Shown here: piece by piece, positions 48,001 through 59,600 of the stretch | Layout of the letters: the number at the start of each line of letters is the position of its first letter | Position numbering within the stretch: the stretch's first letter is position 1 | Origin: Heterobilharzia americana | Taxonomy: Eukaryota > Platyhelminthes > Trematoda > Strigeidida > Schistosomatidae | Length of the DNA: 64,000 nucleotides | NCBI GenBank assembly: GCA_944470555.2 | Contig: OX104127.1 | Span: forward strand, 154,519,776-154,583,775 | Direction of reading: 5' to 3' | Position numbers and translations under genes: made by a program | Notes under the pieces: generated by a model | Database searches by the model: none | The model's input: only the letters and a program-made list of their open reading frames with translations | What the model was told of the DNA's origin: nothing

Positions 48001-48406
48001 GTTGACAGTTTGTAGAATCCACTTCCGTTTCATTTGCTTTCGCAGATTCCAAGCACTTCTATGTTATATCTTCTCATCTCCTTTTCAATCTGGGCTGCCT
48101 TGCTGGGTTTAGACATGGTGCGGACATTGTATGTCCCCACGTTTACTTTCGGTTTCATCGAGAGAAGAGAAGACACATTGGCCGATTGGCTTCCCGAAGG
48201 CTTTCACCAACCGGCGTCATTTCGCCTCCCCTAATCCGGAGAGGAATAAATTTGTTTTTATTTTTTATATTTTCTTTGTGCTTTGAAGTTTCTTTAGCGA
48301 TTGGATTGGTTTTCCGGTGTAGGGTTGCTAGCCCTATGCCCAACATTCCCTCTTGATCCGGGCTTAAGACGAGCTAGTAACTAGTGAACTAGTTAACCAG
48401 GCGAGG
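45020..48406 (-). mobile_element. full-length, inactive RTE retrotransposon
   Basis: Same family as the plus-strand copy at 13.0-16.5 kb, with the same 5' leader (right end, CTAGTGAACTAGTTAACCAG at 48381-48400) and the same 3' end (left end, near 45027-45060). The length is about 3.39 kb. The 3' tail is a degenerate AT-rich TAATA run rather than clean TAA units. TTGAAT occurs at both ends (45014-45019 and 48407-48412) and could be a short or worn target duplication; this is not certain. Confidence 0.9.
45040..48158 (-). pseudogene. RTE endonuclease-reverse transcriptase, broken
   Basis: From the right: MKPKVNVGTYNVRTMSKPSK (from 48158), APTNNAEQEKRGESYRQLQS, GELFAEFCAFNDLVI, the reverse transcriptase (LHLNFINIEKAFDSVDREVI, TGVRQGC, and LDFADDLCLMSHKLEDLQ at about 45815-45850), and the tail TNVKSVLLYGSETWRVTKGI. 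The FADD box (45833-45844) is intact, but motif A has Asn (46154-46156) where the first catalytic Asp belongs. It shares the TAG (47886-47888), the duplicated GGGTG (47677-47686) and the AGGTG expansion (47580-47609) with the 13 kb copy, and adds further stops. It cannot be active. Confidence 0.88.
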
Positions 48407-48412
48407 TTGAAT

Positions 48413-49444
48413 GCATTTCGACTATTCGACTGTTCATGTTTACTACGTCAACTTACTGCTCAGTATATAAATGTGATCAGTTTTAGGAACTCATTTAACA
48501 AAATAGCATTGGAGTTTTACATAGGCCATTTATCAGTACCACTATTACCTGTATACAGTTAATGTATCTTGCAATATACATACACTACCAGCACTTAAAT
48601 AACAATAATACTTTACAGTTTGATATACTACCACACGATAGGAGTAGCTAAACGCTGCTCAAATCAGCTTGTAAACTTTACCGGCGAAATCGTAACCACC
48701 TTAGCGTATAAGAGCAGTCTCTTCTTACAGCTAACTTCACCAATGATGCACCTGTTTAAATTTACTTCACATGAATAAGTTGATGGAAATACCTGAAGAA
48801 GCTGCTTAACCGCCTTTTGTTGACCGACGCACTGTTAACAGGACACAATGTTTGATATTCCATATAAATACTTCATACAGGACAAACTTCAAGAGTAAAA
48901 CTTTGGTTACAATGATAAAGCATTATTTACTGGATGAATTTTTGAGCAGAATTGATTGCTCATATTTGTATAAAAGTTATCATGCCTTCACTTATATCGT
49001 GGTTTTACAAGTGAGTTTTGAAGGTGGCATGGTTACTTTGATACGAATATTAACAATAAATTCTGCTCGAAAATTCATCCAGTAAATGATACTGTAACAC
49101 TGTTTGCTATATCAAATAGTATAGTCTAATACAGAATTATCCTGTACACCAGTGGTAAAGTTTTACCCTCAAATTAAAGTGCTTGAAAATAACTCAGTTA
49201 CTTCATTGATACTACCTTCTGCAGTTAACAGTCAGTGGATAGAAGGTATCTGACCGAAAATCGCCAAGTGCTTCGGTAAAGGAGTTGGAGAATCTCTAAG
49301 ATATTGATTTTCAGGGCCTTAAATGAAAAGCCCTTGTTTGCACATAAACTCCGCATACTGAAAACTTAAAACCGCTTTTGACTTTATCTAAATAAGATTG
49401 GGTAGTGATTAGTGGCGGAACCTTGGATATATCTTTCAACCTAC
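48413..49444. other. unrecognised AT-rich DNA
   Basis: No supported feature. Confidence 0.6.
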
Positions 49445-49546
49445 CTGAAGACCATGTTAAGTGAAGCGAGATGCATACAGCTGCCATGATAGCTTCGCTG
49501 AGATCCAAATTCCTTCTCCTCAAAACTAAGCGAGTTGTCGGCGACG
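49445..49546 (-). CDS. candidate internal exon, unknown protein
   Basis: Not recognised. On the minus strand the acceptor TTGTATTTTATTAG precedes a 102-base segment ending at a consensus donor, TTCAG|GTAGGT (49439-49444). Of three frames, one has a stop. The most protein-like reads VADNSLSFEEKEFGSQRSYH then GSCMHLASLNMVF; the other reads SPTTRLVLRRRNLDLSEAIM. G+C is higher than in the flanks. It does not join the exon candidate at 49943-50048 in phase through that exon's best donor, so a further exon would be needed. Confidence 0.4.
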
Positions 49547-49942
49547 CTAATAAAATACAAGTCAATTGACAGATTAAGTCAAGAAGGAATTACAGTTACT
49601 TAGATATAATACTGTATTCGGCCTTTGCAACCAATACCCGGTTAACTTTAAGAAATGGAGCAGAAAAATGGTTCAGGAATGTTTGACCAAAATGTTCACA
49701 AAAATATGGCAAACTGCGTTGCCTATTATTCTACCGCAATGGCACTTTAGCTCCCAGCCCTTGGAAGGGCGTATGTAATTTGCGTGAAAAAACTCAGTTT
49801 GCCATAAATAGCATTAGAAATACGGACTATTTATTTACTCAACAAAATATGCAGAATTCCTGAAAAAGTCGCTTGCAAACAACAGGCCAAATTTAGCCAC
49901 CTGAATGATCCTTCAACACACCGTTATCCAAGGACCATTCAC

Positions 49943-50048
49943 CTCAAATAACTGACTTTGGGATGAGCTTCGAGGAAGGAAATGATGACAATTAAGGCTC
50001 TCCTCTTGAGCTAACTCAGTCATGTAAGAGCTCGCTTCCAGTCGTTGT
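49943..50048 (-). CDS. candidate internal exon, unknown protein
   Basis: Not recognised. The strong acceptor TTTTGTCTTTATTTCAG precedes 106 bases open in only one frame: QRLEASSYMTELAQEESLNC, then HHFLPRSSSQSQLFE. It ends at the donor TTTGAG|GTGAAT. Ser-, Glu- and Gln-rich composition and raised G+C argue for coding sequence. It begins with the last base of a codon and ends in phase 0. The orientation agrees with the candidates at 49445-49546 and 51078-51293. Confidence 0.42.
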
Positions 50049-50110
50049 CTGAAATAAAGACAAAAGTTGTTGTTCAAAAAGATGTACACCATCACCATTT
50101 TTATTTATGC

Positions 50111-50174
50111 GGCTCATTAGTCTAGGTACTCGACTTCAGAAAAATGAGTCATGGGTTTTAATACCTAATGAGGC
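50111..50174 (+). repeat. tRNA-Pro-like relic
   Basis: The sequence GGCTCATTAGTCTAGGTA resembles the 5' half of a eukaryotic tRNA-Pro (GGCTCGTTGGTCTAGGGGTA). A worn T-loop segment, ATGGGTTTTAATACC, follows, and CTAATGAGGC can pair with the 5' arm. The anticodon arm is shortened and no Pro anticodon is readable. It could be a tRNA pseudogene or the head of a tRNA-derived SINE. Confidence 0.45.
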
Positions 50175-50439
50175 TTGTGCACCGAATTAGTAGTGTTAAC
50201 CACTAAAAAATGGGAGGGTACCACTGACTACGGTACAAATGTGGTTGCAGCTACCGAGTGAATTCCCACTTAACTTTGTCATAGATGTGCTTAGATTCAA
50301 AGATTCGCTTTCATCAAGGAGGGAACTTAGTTGACTTGAAGTGTGTGGACATTATCCTGCTAATTGACGCTACATCTTCTGAATGTATTCGGCAGAAATC
50401 TGAGTATGTTTTGCATACTGTTCACATCAATCAACTGTA

Positions 50440-50970
50440 AGATGCTGCTCCTGGACTGGTCTGTTCTGTCTCAGCTTAAGGATAGGCAGTGAAACGGTGG
50501 AGTGTACTGACCGCTTCATTTACTTGCATCAGTTCAAATGGTCTAGTTGACGACGAAATCCCAACTCGGTTACAAAAGGCACGCTTGATATCTGTTAACT
50601 TATGCCATCTCTGGTACCGTAGGTATATACGACTATCCACTAAAGGATGAATACACGAAGCTGTAGTTTGCTCCGTCCTGTTATACGACTTTGAAGCATG
50701 GCTTCTGAAAGCAGATAAGAAATGATTACAGGTTTTTGATCACAAGTATGCTGAACCCCCCCCCCTGTAAGCATCACAGAGGTTAGGCAAAAGATACCGG
50801 GCAAGGAAGGTATGACCCTCAATGAGGTTGCAAACCACCAATTGAGACAGCTTGGAAATAGTTTGTAAAAAACCCAACCCACTGCCTACCTCGATGTGCA
50901 CTGCTAGCCGATACAGGACCAGCTTGGGAGAAAGCTAAGAGTGAAGCAAGTCCGTGAAGTTTAGTGGGGC
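50440..50970 (+). mobile_element. fragment of a second RTE-type retrotransposon
   Basis: Frameshifted coding remnants of the region after the reverse transcriptase in another flatworm family: KMLLLDWSVLSQL, VECTDRFIYL, RLSAKG-like and VIRL-SMASESR blocks, FDHKYA, then VSITEVRQKIPGKEGMTLNE, NHQLRQLGN and LLADTGPAWEKAKSE. The series RFIYLGS, LLYGSE-WPLR, VFDHRCLR, EVR, RLRWLGH, LADIGPGWKKA is characteristic of these elements, so the order supports the call. It is heavily decayed, and contains a C9 run at 50757-50765. Confidence 0.7.
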
Positions 50971-51077
50971 TTTATTCCATTGGTTTAGGGAGTTAATTTT
51001 TAACCAATGGGTCACAGGTTCGAATACAACTCCAGCTACCGAAGTCTGAGAAGCCAAGTATTATCACAAGCCCTCAC

Positions 51078-51293
51078 AAAATAAGTGTTATTCCTTGTGT
51101 CCTTCATGAATGTGAACAAGGTTACTGAGAGCATTTCGTTTTCATGAAGTCCCTGACTATCAGTATCAGTCTTGTGGGCTGTCTGGTTACGGTCCTTGAC
51201 ACGATAAGAAGCAGTGGTCCCAGACTCTTGATAGCATGTTTCGGAATTAGAGCACGAATTTACACTCTTCATAAAGCATAAACCTTCATCCAT
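51078..51293 (-). CDS. candidate exon, unknown protein
   Basis: Not recognised. A 72-codon frame runs from ATG (51293) to a donor-like TATTTT|GTGAGG (51072-51077). The peptide is hydrophilic and Cys/Thr/Asn-rich (VNSCSNSETCYQESGTTASY, then RVKDRNQTAHKTDTDSQG). No acceptor is visible before the ATG and a TGA lies just upstream in frame, so it would have to be a first coding exon. Part of it (ATGAAGGACACAAGG) resembles SINE text at 55.38 kb, so a repeat origin is possible. Confidence 0.25.
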
Positions 51294-51890
51294 TAATTTT
51301 CTCTCCTTTCACACGCATTTGTTACCTTAAGTTCACTTTTTATTCGCTTTTTCCATATACTGTTCTGAAGTCTGATAACTTGAACTGACGCATCTCCGTG
51401 CTAAAATCTACGTTGATGTCTGTTTTTCTAAAGTAACTTTGATTTCCCATGCAATAATCTAAATAACTTCGCCTACAGAATCTTTCCATAGGTGAACCAC
51501 TGGTCATCCATAATCTCAAACTTAATGCCTTTATAGGCAAATTAAAGGAACATCACGCAGTACAGTCCATTCGTAACTCTAACCTTCCACTTAATTTGTC
51601 CTCTCTAATTACTTATTTCATGATCTGCCTGTTTATTCTGGGCGCAATAACATTGTACTACCTAGTCCCAATTTCATTTCGTTTCCTTCCACTTTAGATC
51701 AAAATTTCAGTAAATAGCATATTATTCGACCTAACAATTATAGTACAATTAACTCTATCTCCTGAATACAATCATGATTACATAACTTATAAAACCACAT
51801 AATCTTAAAGAAAATTCCTTCGCAGGAACGTTTTTAGTCTAATATGACATCTCTTCATACAAACGCACTAACCAATTCAATGGTCTATTT
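51294..51890. other. unassigned sequence
   Basis: A 66-codon minus-strand frame (51340-51540; RSYLDYCMGNQSYFRKTDIN) has coding-like composition but no supporting splice sites. Otherwise unrecognised. Confidence 0.35.
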
Positions 51891-52530
51891 CACCTACCTA
51901 CCTAGGCAACATCGTTTCAACCTCAGGTGGCACAGGGACACATGACAACGTCAAAGTCAGGATCAGAAAAGCAAGACAGACCTTCCTACATTTATCTGAA
52001 ACAAGTGTGGAGATTTACTGCACTACACTGTACTGTACTGCACTGTACTGTGCTGTTCTCAGCATAAAGCGTGAACAACATCCGGATTCTCAACACTAAT
52101 GCCAGTCACTCAAGTCACTGCTTCCAAGTGATGGTTCAGAGACTTGATGTGTTACGAAACGCATTTCCAACATACATCACACATACATCAACAGCTACCG
52201 ACTACACTCACTCCATACTGAAGATCAGATCAGAAAGCCACAAAGACTAAGCAACCAGGAACTCCGGTCTGGTAACGAACCAACCAATAACCCATCACCC
52301 AGCAGATATCCAGAAGAAAGTGGAGATGGATTGGATTGAAGATACACTGAGAAGACCATTTGGGGACATCACGCAGCAGTTCAAGTCCTCGAGTAGAATC
52401 CAGAGGGGAACCGACGACTTGGGCGTCCGAGGCGGGGGTAATATGGAGGAGATGGTGTAAGGAAGAAATGAAAGCTTCCAGGCAGTTGTGTAGCCAGGTT
52501 AAAGAGACTGCAGAGAAGAACGTGAAATGG
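51891..52530 (+). mobile_element. RTE fragment, pentamer subfamily
   Basis: Starts at ACCTACCTACCTAGGCAACA in the linker after the reverse transcriptase. It then matches the 35.4-36.05 kb copy: TCAACCTCAGGTGG, the CTGCA/CTGTA pentamer run (52016-52053), TTCTCAGCATAAAGCGTGAA, and the block MDWIEDTLRRPFGDITQQ. It stops about 60 bases before the usual 3' end, without the EALCST codons or a TAA tail. No target duplication was found. Confidence 0.85.
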
Positions 52531-54985
52531 CGATAAAATGAGGTACACAGGATATCCATCTATGAACCTGTATATGTAGTCTTATAAATTATTCAATCGT
52601 TATGCTGTTACCATCTGATATTTGTTCAGTAAACCTGATCAAACATATAGACATTTAATTTCGATTACCTGGAAAAAGTTTTAGCAGTCGTTTAATAATA
52701 ATAAACCTACAAATTGAATAGTAAGCGCAGAAAAACAGAAATTGAGAACAACGTCAAGTATTCATAATATTTTATATTTCTATAGAATTTAATCGGATTT
52801 GATTTACTTTTTTCAACCGAAATAACTTTCTAAGAAAAAGCTTCAAGCATCATTATTGGAAATGATTAGTAGCAACTGTTGTTTAAATATCTCGCCATAC
52901 ATGAAGATCACAAAAAGTATCAACTGAAAATTGAGAAATTAAAAAGATGTGACAACAAATAGTTACAGTTGAATTCCAGACCTTTCTGGATCTACGAACT
53001 CAAGAGGAATGATTCGAAATGAATACACATAAAACTTAAATTTAGATTTATGAGTTTCTGAAATCCGTTTTTATGTAAAACAAAAACCAGCTAAGTATTA
53101 TCCTTTTTGATGATGAAACTTATAATTTACAGAGAAAAAATATAACCTGATTGAAGTTCATAAACGGGTCCTTGATTGATCAGTATATACAAATCGAAAG
53201 TGGATCGCGAAAATCTTTTACTAACTACTGGTAATAAGGCATAATAATAAAAAAAATTATATCCATCAAATTATCATGCTAACACAGCAAAATATAAGAA
53301 GAAACAAAATAATAATTACTATAATGTCTTGATTTGATCACTCTTAGCCTTATTCCTAGCCAATCCTACTTCGGTTAATACCATACATCAAGCTAGGTGG
53401 TGGCTTGGCAAGCCCCATATATGTTCGAGTCAGCTCAGCAAGTGGAGACTGAAAATATTGGTAATAATGCTATGTTTATGACAAGAAGTAATCCTATTTG
53501 TTTGATAAATACATACCACTTAAATAATTTGTTATTCTTATAGAATTTTCAGTCAGACAATGATTTGCACCAAATTTGCAAAAAAATAACAATTATTATA
53601 CATTTCATAAGGTTTCAAAATTGAAAAGTGTGTTTCAAAAGTTATTCACAGTTGAATAAAACTCCAGTAACTTCATAATATATAATTGATTACATTCGAT
53701 ATACTGGATCCATGATGTAAATCTCTTATTTTTAGCATTCAATAACAGTGGTCTATTAAAGAAATTGTATTTCCAGGTCGATGAGATAACACTGGAATAT
53801 GCTTTTTATAGTAATCTGATGATACATTTGAGATTTTCATACTTTTCAAACGATGCGATGGAATTGAAATACTAAAAAGAATTTTTTTTTTTTAAACAAA
53901 GAATTAACTTAAGAAGTACACATGGTAACGATAAAAATATAGAAATTGTAATAAGTAATAACACTAGTAAAACAAATAAAACAGACAGACACCAAAGAGC
54001 ATAAGGCATAACTGTATATTTCATCGAGTTATTATACTACACATCAACATATTATGAAAAAAGTGAATAAGAAGGAAGACGGTAAGAATACGCAAACAAT
54101 AAACTAACACAACTAGGCATGAATTCAAGTTGAGGAAAATTTTAGAAGAAAAAATAAGCAATTTGATCGTAAGGAAACACAACAAGAGATGGTTAAGTTC
54201 TGAGATGAACAGTTTATGCATTTATTCAGTTGCAGTTGACTTTCAATATCTTCATATATAATCATCTGTATATCAATGTCACAATAATGTGAACCCAAAG
54301 TTACGCATACAAATGAAACAAAAGCCAGCGAATTTATCAAGTTATTACTATGTTATTTATTACCCTTAGTATAACCTATCACCAAAATATAAGCAGAAAT
54401 TTGAAAAACAGCAATACTGAACCACGGGTCAAGTTATAAATTAATCATCAGATTTCAACTACGTAATTCACTCACATTAAACTCCTTACGGGATCTGAAG
54501 ATGTACCATTTGACTCCAATAAAAACTCACAGTCGACCTTATTGAAGAATCGGTAATGTAAGCAGAAAAGTTACATAGTTCTACTTCGTTTTCAGTGTTA
54601 GATTGAGTTCATTGAAGGTGAACAAGGAATATGAAATATTTTCTACTTTGACTACGAAACTTTATGTTAAAATTTCACTTTCTTGAAGTGTGAACATTAA
54701 TTTATCACTAGTCATATGTAGATAAACAAAAATGTAATAATCTGTTCCACATTAATTTAATTCACTTTTGTTTCAGCTTTACTAACTATACACGATAATT
54801 TCAAGACAAAAAGCAACTCCTGTTTTATAACACCCGTACTTTATTGTGGACTAAAAACTCAGAACAATCGACATCATTTATTTGCCAAAGAAGTTTTGCG
54901 AAACCTCAGATGATAAATATTTGTGTGTTTATTAGGGTAAACAGAACCAAGACAAAAAGTGGTAAAAAAAAGTTTTGTCGTCACA
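52531..54985. other. unrecognised AT-rich DNA
   Basis: About 2.5 kb. It may lie downstream of, or within, the MIIP-like gene, but I could not find the gene's missing 3' exons here. Confidence 0.5.
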
Positions 54986-54989
54986 GAAT

Positions 54990-55215
54990 AGTTCTTGTGT
55001 TAGTTAGTTGGAGGTAATCGGCAGGAAACTCTGAACCTAGGTTTCGTGCTTGTTGGCACTTATCAGCAAGGCTTGCCTATAACCTCGAGAGGATTGATAT
55101 CCTGTCTGAGGTTCGAACCCACGTCACCCAGTGTTGTAGTCACTGATTTTACCGCTGAGCTATTCGGGTAGCAACTGATCTCCTGTAAGACTGGATTACA
55201 TACATTGACTGGTCA
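54990..55215 (-). mobile_element. tRNA-like SINE with hammerhead motif
   Basis: Minus strand: A box TAGCTCAGCGGTA (55150-55162) and a perfect-looking B box GGGTTCGAACC (55110-55120). The hammerhead follows: CTGATAA (55060-55066), perfect stem II GTGC-CAACAA-GCAC (55046-55059), GAA (55043-55045), and stem III ACC-TA-GGT. G8 of CUGANGA is changed to A, so self-cleavage should be lost. Stem II and stem III differ from the 27.5 kb type, so this is a distinct SINE subfamily. It ends in CTCCAACTAACTAAC. Confidence 0.78.
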
Positions 55216-55400
55216 AGGGAGACCAATTAATTTCATGTTGTCTAATCCTGAGTGCTGACCGAATCCGATCGATCATTTTGCAATGCGGCCACCAAGCTAC
55301 AAGGCTCAGCATTGCAGTGCGAATTGACAGATGTTAGTTTGTTGGAGGTGACCGGCAGGAAGCCCTGGATCTAGTCTTTGTGTCCTTCATGTTACTGGAT
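55216..55400 (-). mobile_element. second, partial copy of the same SINE tail
   Basis: The stretch GTTGGAGGT(GA/AA)CCGGCAGGAA at about 55334-55395 repeats 54999-55060 in direct orientation. On the minus strand it reads GGACACAAAGACTAGATCCAGG, a hammerhead tail with GAAAC changed to CAAAG. The middle part (55216-55333) is unassigned. Confidence 0.55.
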
Positions 55401-56225
<825 letters not shown>

Positions 56226-56445
56226 TGCATATATTATTATTCATTATATGTCCCATCGCACACACATCGTATTCAGTTAAGCCTTCAATTGATGAACTGT
56301 AATAAAGTGAAAATAAATAGATAACATAAGCTACTATAATGTAACTGTTTGGTTCTCGATACTTGGAAACATCTCATACCCAAACTGAACACGTGACCGA
56401 AGCAGCAAATAGATGAATTTAGAAAGATTTCAAATCAAAAGTTAC

Positions 56446-56676
56446 CTTAGAATTACTGAATTGTTTGCATCACATTCAGCCTTTTCATTATCGGCCAAAA
56501 TATCTGTCCTCACAGGAAATAGTCTAGAATTCAACGTATAACTGTATATAACTGGAGGTCTTGAACTACTGTTAGGTAAAAATTTGGTTCTAACAGGCGG
56601 TATTGGTCGAACCAGTTGTCTGACTCTTGTTGATGCTGACCGGGGAGGATTAACTTTTGTACACACCTTGTTATAA
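56446..56676 (-). CDS. MIIP-like gene, exon with NSRLFPV motif
   Basis: 231 bases: one base completing Ser, 76 codons, then AG before the donor CTAAG|GTAACT (56441-56445). The acceptor is GTCTTGGGTTTTCGCAG. It encodes YNKVCTKVNPPRSASTRVRQ, a Pro/Arg-rich linker, PPVIYSYTLNSRLFPVRTD and a Cys-containing end. If unspliced the frame would stop at TAA immediately after VILR, so either this is the last exon or splicing continues to an exon I could not find; the family's usual C-terminus favours splicing. Confidence 0.8.
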
Positions 56677-59600
56677 CTGCGAAAACCCAAGACATGAATT
56701 CGACAAAAATATAACAATAAATGATCAAATTAAGGCTGAGAAGAGATGCAACTAAACTGGATAATCAAAGAAACAAGCATCATTAAATCCGTATCGCCAA
56801 TAACAAAATAACTCTGTACAGTAATCACCTTTCCACCATTCACAACATGTAAAGCTCAAAGATTCTTTTTTTGAGGTGATACTTCAGTCTTTATAAACTA
56901 GATAAAATATCAATTGCGCCCATGACAAATATGTTTCAGATAACCTGATTGTTATTGAAGTCTAACATGAAAGAATAGCTAAAAACTCAAAAGAACAGAA
57001 AATTAGACTAAAATTGTGATGTAGTTTCCTTCCAGGCAAATACGTTACACATTTAGGTTATAGAATACACAATACGAAAAGTGTCATATGAAGTTTCACT
57101 ATAGTTATAATTTGTCATCGTGTTATGTTATATGATTTCGCTTTTCTGTGTGAAAGTAGGTGGTAGGCCTACGAAGAATAGAAAATGAGACTACTTACAG
57201 GAAGTAGTTATTTCCCCACAAATAAATAGACCATTTGTACGTTTCCTGCTGTTGCAAAATGCTTAATTTGATTGTCACAGTTACATTACCCACAATAATG
57301 TCTGTGAAATATGATCCATACACAAATCAGCAGAAACAATAATGTCGATGTAGTCAACTTGTTTTTGAAGTAGAAATGAGGAAAATATAGAACGTGATGT
57401 TTAAATCTCTAAAAAGTAGTAAACTAAGAGGGTTTTTTTAAATAAACACTTCTTATAAGTCATATATTTATGTTATATGTATTCACAGGCTTAATGATAG
57501 ATAAGACTGGACTTTATTCTACTTTCGTTTGCACATAACACCAAGAACTGTAGCGTTAACCGCAATAGACTGGAAGTATCATCATCTGCTGGATAGAATT
57601 AAAATAAAGTAAATAAATGATCTTAGTAAACCATAATAAAAGTTTGGATCAACTAAGTTTACTGTTAATTTTAGACATAATAAGATTGGTTGGTTTAAGT
57701 TATCGAAGTGAATGTGAATGACTTGATAATCAATAACTAACGTTTTTTTCCCAATTAAATAATGCTTATTTATTTTTAAGGAAAGCAATATGTTGTAGTA
57801 CATCCTCATCATATCCATATTTCATGAAAAAGAACAGTAATAACAGAAAAAAAACCAGTATAATACACACAGAAATTTGAATGAAGATACACTTGAATGG
57901 TGTCAAAAATACTAACCTTACAGGCTGCTGTGAACAACAAAGGTCGGAATTTGTTTGACGAAATCTACTTAGGTTCTCAAAAAGTTCTGGTTGATTTAAC
58001 CATTGTTCATCAACTATATCACTATTTACTGACGTTTTATTATGTTTTTTCAAAATGTTTGAGTACATAGCTCTCATTTGGTTGTCGATCATTGATGCTA
58101 TCCAATCATAACCCAAAAACTCCGTTGGTGTGTTTTGTGCAACATTAATATTTTCTTCTTCAACATGATTGCCAGTATGCTGCATTAAATTAAAGAAAAA
58201 TGGTTGGAGAGATTAATATAATCACTTTTAGATCTAAAGAACTGATATTGGGTGAAGAACTCTCAAAGAAAATCTAAGGAGAATGGTTCTTAGTCCTCCC
58301 TGCCCCCTCTCCCGAGATCATCCTCCAGACTAAATAAACAATATTACATTCAATATTCCTTTAAAATGTCTTACTGATATAATATAACTGAAAATGAACT
58401 TAAGTTTTGAAATGCCAAAAATTAGAAAAGATTAGTGTAATCACCGATATTCAAAATCTTTAAAGAAAATCTACTAAAAATGTATGTTTTAAGTGCCAAA
58501 CAGCTCCAAATTAAGAGGTGATTTAAAGTAATTAGTCCTTTTGATAAATCTAAACGACGTATTGAGATGGAGATTTTTTAAAACATATGATTAGCGCTGT
58601 GCATTCTGAACAATCTAATCGCACATGGACTTGTCAAACTATTGATATGAAAATTTACTAAAAGGTTCAGTTAAGTCATTAGAAAACATAACTAACCTTT
58701 TTAGTAAACTTCCATATAAATATTTCAACAAGTCCATGTGTGACCAAATTGTTCGGAATGCGTAGCGTTGGTGCATTAAATTTTTAAGGTAATCTTCGTC
58801 TTCACACTATGCTGTTTAAATTTATGAGATGATTACCTGCTATGAGGGACGAACTTAAGATTTAAGCTGCTGTGCTTGCAAACTGGAGAAGAATATAGCC
58901 ATATATGTATCCAGATTGAACAGTCATCCATCTAGCCATTCAAGGTAGACCTACTAATTTAACTCAAGTTACTTAACAAAGCAATCAACAGTTAGCTGTT
59001 TACACGACTGTGATTTTTGTCTGGCTAACAGCTGGAATCTTTAAAGTAAAGTATTCCACTCAATCAAACTGAAAAAACGATACAAACTATTCCTCAAGTA
59101 AGTATTCATGCATTAAGTTGTCAGGCATACTTAGTGAATTAGTATGAATATGACTACCCTACTACTGAGAAATAAATATGTGAAGCTAATGATCGAAAAG
59201 TTGGACTGCATGATCACAACAGTAACGTGTTGAATTAAATAGCCTAGTACACATCAATAAATTTCACCAGTATTTTATGCTTTATTTGCAGGAAAATACA
59301 CGTACAACGAATTAACATGGCATAAAATGGTATCCTAAAAAGGATATGCACAAAAATTGCAAAGACTGACAATTACAGGCTTTCTAACCAACATAGGTTG
59401 CAAGCACTCTTGATATAGGAAATATAATACAAGAAGTAACATCACTCATCTGAATAAAATTAGAATCATATCGAAGAAAAAATTAGTTTCTCAAAAGCAT
59501 TGTCGCCTGTTGCTTAAATGTGAACATAGTTTCCTAGTCATTCCGCTTCAAAAGGAATTCGTCTGAACAGAACAAAAATCCCAGGATGATAAATACTATT

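Noticed and set aside
57766..57916. Hydrophobic C-terminus of the 139-codon frame, resembling a membrane segment
   Set aside because: It lies beyond a consensus splice donor (AAG|GTTAGT) that joins in phase to the next exon, so it is intron read-through.
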